64,000 nucleotides of DNA, from positions 288,679,041 through 288,743,040 of the forward strand of contig JAVMKO010000001.1 in the NCBI GenBank assembly GCA_032164245.1, written 5' to 3'. Shown piece by piece: positions 57,161-64,000 of this stretch; the first letter of the stretch is position 1, and every line of letters starts with the position of its first letter. The notes under the pieces were generated by a model. The model ran no database searches. It worked only from the letters and a program-made list of their open reading frames with translations, and was not told where the DNA came from. The position numbers were made by a program, and so were the translations under genes. The DNA comes from Sternotherus odoratus (Eukaryota > Chordata > Testudines > Kinosternidae).

Positions 57161-57970
57161 CTGGTTTTAGTCAACTGTAAGTTCCTTTCACGGAGGCCAA
57201 ACACTCACTAAACGCTGCCGTCAGTGAGCGTTACCATCTCCACGCTTCCTCTCTTCAAGATGAACACAGCAATTGCCACTAGGCCATCTTCCCATCTGTG
57301 TAAAGAGGAGCCAGCTACACCTTCCACAGTTGCTCCCAGCTGGAAGTGAAGAGGAGCTGATTTTACTACCACTTCTTGTCTATAATACCGGGAGGGATTT
57401 CACAGGCACAGACAGAGACCCCTTGCAACTGACGAGAATGGTGTGGTCCTGCCACCACTACACAAGGTGAAAAGGGGGAAGAAACTTTGCCAGACAAGCT
57501 CTCTTGTAGTGCAGCTCCCTTGTGGTGGAACAAAGACGTGCACATTTCACTACAGAAAGGTGCGACATCCTAACTTGAATGGGAGTTTTGCCTGCATAAG
57601 AGCCCTGGCATGGGACTCTGCATCTGCTGATCCTTCAGAAAAGAAACCTAATGGTGGTAGTGTGGGGGGGGGAGGGGCTAGAATGATTAGCAGTGAGATG
57701 AAATTGTGCTAATGCTGGGCACACCTCAAAAGGGTTAGGTAGTACTAATTAGAACTGAACAAATAACTCTCAGTCCATAATTGATCTGCTGCATTTAGCC
57801 TCTCTAATAGGTTTCCTGTTGTTTGAATTTAATTCAGGATTTGGGTGTGTTTTTTAAATCTATGGCTACACAATATTCACACATATACCACAGTCAGAAC
57901 TGAACCCAGAGCCTCTGGCCTAAACAGCACAACTCCAGCCCACTCACACCAGAAGAGTCAGCCCTGCAGG

Positions 57971-58593
57971 CAGGGCCGGTGACAGGGGGGTACAACGGGT
58001 ACAGCTGTACCGGGCCCCAGACTTCAGGGGGGGCCCCCTGAAGTCCGGGGCGGGTACTCAGCTGTACCCGTTTGTCGCCCGGGGCTGTGAGCAAGGCGCG
58101 GCTCTGGACAGCCGCTGCAGCGCTCACCAGCCCCTTCCCCCGGCACCCAGCAGCCTCCCCCGCCCCCCTTTGCTTCTCCCGGCCGGCCACGCACGCATGC
58201 TGGGGTTGGGGCCCGCGGGAGGTAGGAGACCGGCGGGGGGGGGAGCCGCGGGCGGCGGGAGACTGGCCAGGGGAGGGCCGCGGGCAGCAGGAGATCGGCC
58301 GGGGGGGGCCGCGGGCAGTGGGAGATCGGCCCGGGGGGGGGGCCGCGGGCGGCGAGAGACTGGCGGGGGGGAGGCCGCGGGCGGCGGGAGATCGGCCGGG
58401 GGGGCCGCGGGCGGCGGGAGATCGGTCCGGGGGGGGGGCGCGGGCGGCGAGAGACTGGCGGGGGAGGGGCCGCGGGAGACTGGCAGGGGGGGGCCCCGCG
58501 GGCGGCGGGAGACCGGGGGGGGCCGCGGGAGACCGGGGGGGGGCCCTGAACAATCTGCCGTACGGGGCCCCAAAATTCCTGTCGCTGGCCCTT
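57971..58593. mobile_element. hAT element with internal G-rich minisatellite
   Basis: It starts CAGGGCCGGTGACAGG and ends CCTGTCGCTGGCCCTT, flanked by perfect CCTGCAGG duplications (57963-57970 and 58594-58601). The centre is the minisatellite at 58240-58545. It lies about 0.9 kb behind the USP35 stop codon. Confidence 0.88.
58240..58545 (+). repeat. G-rich minisatellite, about 10 units of 25-38 bp
   Basis: Units have the form GCCGCGGGCGGCGGGAGAT followed by CGGCC or TGGC and a G run of 4-11. Variation is mostly in G-run length. The plus strand is strongly G-quadruplex-prone. Confidence 0.85.
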
Positions 58594-59490
58594 CCTGCAG
58601 GGAATGAGTAAGCGGCAAACTATAAGAGTTGTTGAGGACCAACCACGAGCAAGAGTCGTGATCACAGACACTATGCCAGTATATTATACTGGCATCCCAT
58701 ACTCCATCTTGAATCAAGGTGCCTGGCTGCTAGGATTAAGATGGAGCTGTGGCTGCTGTACCCTGTGATCTCAACACGGCAAAATTTCCAGAAGGGACTA
58801 GCAATTTTAAGGTGGCTCAGGTTTTGGGGGGGCCAATGTGGGATGCCTTAAAGGGGGCAGGTACTCAGCCCTTTCTGAAATTCAGGCTCCTTTAAGGGTA
58901 TGGCATCCTTTAAGGGGTAAGGGTCAGGCTCCTTCAAGTGGGGCACCCAAAGCCTGAGGCATCTGAAAATCACTAAGCCCTTCTGGAAGACCTTGTCCAT
59001 AGATCCCATTTCCATGTGGAGGATTTGGGCTCTGCATCTGGGTCACTGGCGCTGCATGTGGTCTCTTCCAAAAGGGTCCTGTTTCCCTGCACCTCTCCCG
59101 GCCCCAGTCTTGATCGATGGCGTAGCTGATCAAGCCGACAAGATGATTCTAAGTTAAGAAAGTGGCACTTCTCTTAGTTATCAGCGTCACCGCAGAGCTC
59201 AGCAGCTAGTGATATTATTTTAAGGCGTTCAGACCAAGTGCATAGAAAGCAATGGGAATCTCCCTGTGCTAGTGCTTTAACTCCAGCCAGCAATGTGTTC
59301 CCTGACTCAGCAGCGAGTCTTTCTACTTGGACAGGATTCAGGGCCAAACTCCTCTCCTTAGTCACACTGACTTCAAAGGAGGTGAGGGGGGACTCTGGCC
59401 TCTGTGGGCCCCGCAGCTTGGTTAGAGATGAAGCGGAAGAGGGGCTTCCTGCTCGTTGGTTATACTTAGTGTTTGTGCTCAGTAGCGCCA

Positions 59491-59661
59491 TTAGAAGACT
59501 AGTCCATGGAATGAGCCCGAGCCTCCTCCTCCAGCAGCTGGACTGCAGCCCCCAGAAGAGCCTTCATCATCCTTGTCCCTGTCAAAATCTCTCCACCACA
59601 GAGGGGATTTGGGCAAGGTTGAAATGTAGGCAGCTCTGCTCCTTGCTTCCTTTTCTTGCTC
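59491..59661 (-). CDS. USP35: USP35 terminal coding exon
   Basis: Read on the minus strand, a CCCCCAG acceptor at 59664-59662 is followed by 57 codons from GAG to the TAA at 59493-59491. The peptide begins EQEKEARSRAAYISTLPKSP and ends GSGSFHGLVF. Human USP35 ends with the same EQEKEARSRAAYIS motif, an acidic DEDKDEDEG-type stretch and FHRLVF, from memory; here the acidic stretch is DFDRDKDDEGSSGG. The exon is phase 0 and joins in frame to the exon at 63415-64000. It encodes the tail after the catalytic domain. Identity with USP35 rather than the paralogue USP38 is supported by this tail and by adjacency to GAB2. Confidence 0.93.
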   Translation of the reverse strand, partial: EQEKEARSRAAYISTLPKSPLWWRDFDRDKDDEGSSGGCSPAAGGGGSGSFHGLVF

Positions 59662-61555
59662 CTGGGGGAAAGGGAAAAAAACAAAAACAAGCCAGGCCTG
59701 TTTATCTGAAATCTGAGGATTCAGGCACATCAGAGGAATGCATGTGAGAAAACGGCTCCCAGATTCTCTCTGAGCAGAGAGGCTGGCTCCTCAGACTGAG
59801 CTGCTGGCCCTAAACCAAACATTACATGTGCTCTAGCGGATAAGGCATGAAACATGGAAGTGGGGCTCCTAGATTCTGCGTGGCAGGGAGAAGCGATAGC
59901 TGATATTTCTAGTAGATGCTCTGGGCAAGGTGGCCCTGGTCACCATCAATGCTCGTTACAGAATTCCCGGTAGGCAGAAGGGAAACAAACAAACACCCTC
60001 CCTGATCATACGAGGTGCCACGGCCCTCAAACACTTGTTTAAAGTCAGCAGGAGCTGAGGATGCTTGGTGTCCGGCAGGCTTAGGCCCTAGGAACTTGAC
60101 TCTGCTTTAGAAGCCTGTAAAAGGACATACCCCTCCTGTGTGTGAGTCTGTATCTCCGAGATACACAAGAAAGGCAAAACCTTCCTTGGGAACTGTTCTA
60201 GAGATCACGGCTCAGCAACCTGGGTGCGTGAAGCACAGACAGCAGCGCAAGGGGGACGAACCCAGACAAAGGAGTGTAAATGAAAAGCAGTGACTATTTC
60301 ATACCGCAATAGCAGACAGAGAACAAGTAACAAAGGGACAATTGCTAGCTGCTGCCAACTGTCTAAGTGAGAAAAGGGAGGAATTCCCTTCCTTTGGGTT
60401 CTTCTCTTTGGAACAGGTCCTGTTACTCCCGAGGGGATACCCCTGCTGCTTCTGGGAGTTTAAACTCAAACTGTTCAAGAAGTTTGTCCTGTTTCTATTC
60501 GGAGTTCTCGCATCTGCTTCCTGCTTTCCAGACTTCTCGGAGAACACGAGGGTCAGCCCCTCAGCTGCTGTAAGTTGGCACCGCTGATTTCAGTCGAACT
60601 AACTGATCTGACACCAGCCGAGGAACCGGCCCTAACAGCATACGCCCATTCTCCTGTGACATATTCTCAATCAAGTCGCTACTGTCCCCTCGATGGGGCT
60701 AAATTTCTCGCATTACATCACACTACAGAGCAATGAGGAAAAGCTGTTGCTGACCTTGGGGGAAGGGTCATGCTATGTACAGACCTGCCATTACACAGGA
60801 TTGGGCATGAACGACAAAGGGACATAGGGGATCGAACCGCACCCTGTCCGGGGTGGGTCATACCCACCTCTGACAGGGAACCCCCTTTTCCCTGCCCTGT
60901 GGCAACCCTTGTCTGGCTTGCCTTGTCAGTAAAACCTCATTGAACTGGTCTATAGACAAGGGCTCATAGACCTATCAACACCGCCTTTGGACAGGAAGTC
61001 ACAGCAGAGAGACCCTTGGAAGGTGGGTGACTGACCCCACTGTAGTGCAGAGAGCCAGCAGGCATCCCTGCTTATCCCTCAGCCTTTCATGGGACCAATC
61101 CACCCGAGTGAGCCTGGAGACTGAGCTCCCCTCCCATCCTTAGCCTGGACCTGGAGGGATCGGCCCTGAGGCATTATGATTATAGTAGGATGGGAGGAAG
61201 CTTTATGCTGCTGCTACCCCTGCGGGAGCCATTGCATGTACGAGGGAGGCGACCTGGCCAAAGGCTCGCAGTGCAACACCACATCTGAGAATTAAAGTCA
61301 CTCAGACACCGATCCGAAGCCAGGCCAAAACCTTCTGTACAATTCAGGCCAGGTAAGCAGCACTCTAGGCAGCGCGGTCAGGAGAAAACCTGCTGTGAGT
61401 CCCAGAAACCAGCTGAAGTCAGGCTACAAATGCACAGACCATGCTTATAGGAAACCAGAAAACTCAAGCAAGGCGGGCATGAGAAGGAGCTTTGTGGATG
61501 ATTCTCCCCAAATGGCCATAGGGCTGTAGCCACACTAAGCCAATGAATCCTTATG

Positions 61556-61844
61556 GAGGGGCGGCTCTATGTGTTTTGCCACCCCAAACGCGGCAGTCAG
61601 GCGGCATTTGGCGGAGTTTGTGGCGGGTGGTTCTGCTGGTCCCATGGCTTCGGCGGCGTTTCTGGCGGGCAGTTCCATCGGTCCCACAGCTTCGGCTTAC
61701 CCACCGCTGAATTGCCGCCGAATCCACAGGACCGCCAGACCTCTCCCAGAAATGCCTGACTGCCGCTCTAACAGCTCCCGGCTGGCCGCCCCCCACGCCG
61801 CCCCAGGCACACACTTGGTGCACTGGTGCCTGGAGCTGCCCCTG
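61556..61844. mobile_element. hAT element in the USP35 last intron
   Basis: It begins GAGGGGCGGCTC and ends CTGGAGCTGCCCCTG, flanked by perfect TCCTTATG duplications (61548-61555 and 61845-61852). The interior has GGCGGGTGGTTCTGC and GGCGGGCAGTTCC sub-repeats. Confidence 0.9.
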
Positions 61845-61934
61845 TCCTTATGCCTACGTTCTGTATGGTATAAAAAACACGACACACACAACAGCAGCGG
61901 GCAGAATGTACTTAAGGAATAAGACTGGGAGGCA

Positions 61935-62085
61935 GGAAATGGGTGTTCTCTGCCACTGCCTTCTTGTGTGTAACCTCGGGCAGGTCACTTTGCCACTCTG
62001 TGCCTCAGTTTCCCAATCTTTAAATGAGAATAATCCTTCTGTTACTGGTGTGTTAAGGGGATTATTTTGCCGCTGTTGGCAATGC
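61935..62085 (+). repeat. MIR-like SINE
   Basis: CTCGGGCAGGTCACTTTGCC and CTCTGTGCCTCAGTTTCCC are the MIR core. Confidence 0.8.
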
Positions 62086-62224
62086 ACTCAGATTTGATGG
62101 TGGTGAATGAAAATGCCTGTCAGCATGCATGTATATAGCATCCTTCACAGCAGTCCCAGGTGTTTACTGTACCAAGACCAGTTGAACGCAATGCATAAGC
62201 TAGGCCCCTCCGTTAGGATTTAGG

Positions 62225-62338
62225 AGATCTGGGTTACAATCCTGTCTCTGCCACCGACCTGCTGTGTGACCTTAGGCAAGTCACTTCCCCCTCTGGGCCT
62301 GTTTTCCCCCTACCATCCTTTGACCTGTCTCTTTAGAC
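62225..62338 (+). repeat. MIR-like SINE, left half
   Basis: ACAATCCTGTCTCTGCCACC, GTGACCTTAGGCAAGTCACT and CTCTGGGCCTGTTTTCC are MIR core text; the copy is interrupted at 62339. Confidence 0.8.
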
Positions 62339-63141
62339 CAGGGGTGGGCAAACATTTTGGCCCGAGGGCCACATGTGGGTATGGAAATGGTATGGGGGGC
62401 CATGAATGCGATGTTCTGGGTGAGGGCTCTGGTTGGGGGGGAGGGTGAGCTCTGGGGTGGGGCCAGAAATAAGGAGTTCACGGTGTGGGAAGGGGCTCCA
62501 GGCTGGGGTAGGGGGTTGGAGTGGGTGTGTGTGTCTGTCTGTCTGTGTGTGTGTGTGAGAGGTCTCTGGCTGAGGGTGCGGGCTCTGGGGTGGGGATGAG
62601 GGGTTGAGGGTGCAGGGAGGTACTCCAGCCTGGGACTGAAGGGTTTGGAGGACAGGAGGGGGATCAGGACTAGGGCAGGGGAGGGAGAAATGGGAGGGGG
62701 GCAAGAGGGCAGGCTCTGGGCGGCACTTATCTCAAGCAGCTCCCAGAAACAGTGGCATGTCCCCTCCTCCATCTCCTATAATGAGGTGCAGCCAGGCAGC
62801 TCTACACACTGCCCCATCCACAGGCGCCACCCCTGCTGCTCCCATTGTCTGTGGTTCCCGGCCAATGAGAGCTGCAGGGGCGGAGTTTGGGGCGGGGGCA
62901 GCATGCGGACCCCTCTGGCTGCCCCATGCATAGGAGCTGGAGGGGGGGACATGGCGCTGCTTCTAGGAGCCACACAGAACCATGGCATGCGCGGAGTGGG
63001 ACAAGTCCCCAGCTCTGCTCCCCAGCTGGAACACTGGAGCGGGGCAAGCCCCAGACTCTGCTTACTGGTGGGAGCTCAAGGGTCAGATTAAAATTTCTGA
63101 AGGGCCAGATGCGGCCCCCAGGCCATAGTTTGCCCACCCCG
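62339..63141. mobile_element. hAT element splitting a MIR-like SINE
   Basis: It starts CAGGGGTGGGCAAAC and ends ATAGTTTGCCCACCCCG. The flanks are CTTTAGAC (62331-62338) and ATTTAGAC (63142-63149), 7 of 8 identical. Interior text is shared with 17921-18730 and partly with 15159-15838. A (TG)n/(TCTG)n tract lies at 62521-62557. Confidence 0.88.
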
Positions 63142-63250
63142 ATTTAGACTGTAAGCTCTTCAAAGCAGGGAGTGTCTCACTCGGGGTTTGTGCATTGCCT
63201 GGCATAATGGGGTCCTGATCTGAGTTGGCGCTACTGTTATACAAATCATA
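63142..63250 (+). repeat. MIR-like SINE, right half (tail)
   Basis: GACTGTAAGCTCTTCAAAGC and GTGCATTGCCTGGCATAATG follow the left half at 62225 in the normal order. Confidence 0.75.
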
Positions 63251-63414
63251 ATGAAACTCTTTACAGCTGGATTTAGAGGGAGAGGAGATTCAGCTTTTGG
63301 GACCCATGTGTGTAACCTACAGGCCTGCTCCCACTGAAGCCAAGAGAAAAGCTGACAGTGATTTCGATGGAAGCAGAATCGATAAAACGTGATGCTGAAG
63401 GTAAAAGGAGTTAC

Positions 63415-64000
63415 CTGCAAATACAGGATGTTATCTTTGGAAATGGCTTCCATCAAGTCTTTACCGGGAGAAGGTTCCCCAGGCAGCCGCACGGTGTCTG
63501 AAATGGCCTCATGCACAGCCCAGCTCTGCTTGCATGGCCGCTGCCTGTAGAAGAGCACGTAGGCCGTGTCTTTGGGGAAGAAAGAGGTCACGTTGCTGAC
63601 CGATTCAAAGGAGGAAAAGGACACTCTGGTGTCGTTGAAGAGGTACCACTGGATTTCAAAGTCCAGCTGCTTGTCCGACATGGTTTTTGGTGCCCCGTCC
63701 CTTGGCTGCCTTCTGGCACTAGTACTGGTACACTCTCGGGCATAACAATAGTAATGGCCGCTCTCTGAGGAGACTCCAGAATGGACCACCACGCTACAGA
63801 GATCATACACCACGGACACAAATCCATTGCATGAGGCAGCCCTGTCATTCCTGTTCTGGCCTACTTCACCGGAGTCCTCCGAAGCAACCAACACCGGCAG
63901 CTTCAGCACCAATGGAATTGAGACATTATCCAGGATCTTCTTCCTCTTCATGGTCCTCAGGTCAAAGGAGAACCTCAGCAGGGTGAGGACGAGGTAGTGT
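63415..64000 (-). CDS. USP35: USP35 catalytic-domain exon (partial, runs off the right edge)
   Basis: Minus-strand reading from the window edge gives HYLVLTLLRFSFDLRTMKRK and continues KILDNVSIPLVLKLPV. It includes the C-terminal His box of ubiquitin-specific proteases, YDLCSVVVHSGVSSESGHYY, with the catalytic His codon at 63756-63754. The Asn/Asp box WYLFNDTRVS follows, and the exon ends DLMEAISKDNILYLQ at 63415 before GTAAC. The enzyme is a cysteine deubiquitinase that hydrolyses ubiquitin isopeptide bonds; the catalytic Cys lies outside the window. The exon continues beyond 64000, so its 5' splice site is not visible. The frame is open and the key residues are intact, indicating a functional gene. 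Confidence 0.95.

Larger units (their letters stand above)
43500..59490. other. Convergent GAB2-USP35 intergenic region and USP35 3' flank
   Basis: About 16 kb lie between the likely GAB2 3' end and the USP35 stop. They contain hAT elements, CR1 LINEs, MIR-like SINEs and foldback elements, listed separately. I recognise no gene. Stretches with nothing assignable include about 43500-45230, 45440-46800, 47060-47400, 48060-48480, 48600-49130, 53600-54900, 56700-56970, 57200-57960 and 58610-59480. The USP35 3' UTR must lie at the right end, but I could not assign its poly(A) signal with confidence. Confidence 0.7.
59662..63414 (-). other. USP35: USP35 last intron
   Basis: GT-AG intron of 3.75 kb on the minus strand (donor at 63414-63413, acceptor AG at 59663-59662). 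It contains a hAT element at 61556-61844, a MIR-like SINE at about 61935-62080 and a second MIR-like SINE split by a hAT at 62339-63141. The stretch 59760-61540 shows no gene or repeat that I can classify. Confidence 0.88.

Noticed and set aside
57894..58717. 219-, 215- and 197-codon minus-strand frames rich in PPPARSP repeats
   Set aside because: They are translations of the G-rich minisatellite in three different frames. The repetition is in the DNA, not a protein repeat.
63160..63414. Extension of the USP35 open frame beyond 63415
   Set aside because: The reading continues past a good GT donor into intron sequence (VTPFTF...) without similarity to USP35. The in-frame continuation is the exon at 59491-59661.

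Overview
The window is nuclear DNA of a vertebrate, most likely a turtle. Two conserved protein-coding genes with spliced, GT-AG exons are embedded in a repeat bed made of CR1 LINEs, a CR1-tailed tRNA SINE, MIR-like SINEs, many non-autonomous hAT elements and a repeat family that I recognise from chelonian genomes. The turtle assignment is an inference from the repeats and from protein similarity recalled from memory; no search was run. No bacterial, viral, CRISPR or operon-type feature was seen.

Layout. Bases 1-23030 are intron, probably GAB2 intron 2. Bases 23031-39298 carry eight consecutive coding exons of GAB2 on the plus strand (exons 3-10 by analogy with the ten-exon human gene). They encode the last 556 residues of the Grb2-associated docking adaptor; the PH-domain exons lie outside the window to the left. 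From 39299 comes the GAB2 3' UTR, with candidate polyadenylation signals at 39618 (ATTAAA), 43494 (AATAAA) and 47646 (AATAAA). About 43.5-58 kb is repeat-rich intergenic DNA. On the minus strand, 59491-59661 is the terminal coding exon of USP35 and 63415-64000 is the preceding exon, which runs off the right edge and carries the His and Asn/Asp boxes of the ubiquitin-protease domain. GAB2 and USP35 are therefore convergent, as in human 11q14.1, with about 20 kb between their stop codons.

Function. GAB2 is a cytoplasmic scaffold downstream of receptor tyrosine kinases and cytokine receptors. All its main docking motifs are readable here: three YxxM sites for PI3K p85, two C-terminal SHP2 sites, two Grb2 SH3 sites and the RRNTLP 14-3-3 site. 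USP35 is a cysteine deubiquitinase. Nothing in the sequence indicates that the two act together; they are simply syntenic.

Repeats. At least eight insertions show hAT-like inverted ends with 8-bp target duplications, five of them exact. One ends 50 bp upstream of GAB2 exon 3, and two lie in the 3' UTR. Other notable structures are two copies of a repeat whose end resembles a hammerhead ribozyme core, a nearly perfect 35-bp-arm hairpin, a perfect 29-bp-arm palindrome, and a G-rich minisatellite inside a hAT element behind USP35. I did not find a convincing new multi-gene system. The best leads are these structural elements and two lineage differences in the GAB2 phosphotyrosine motifs.
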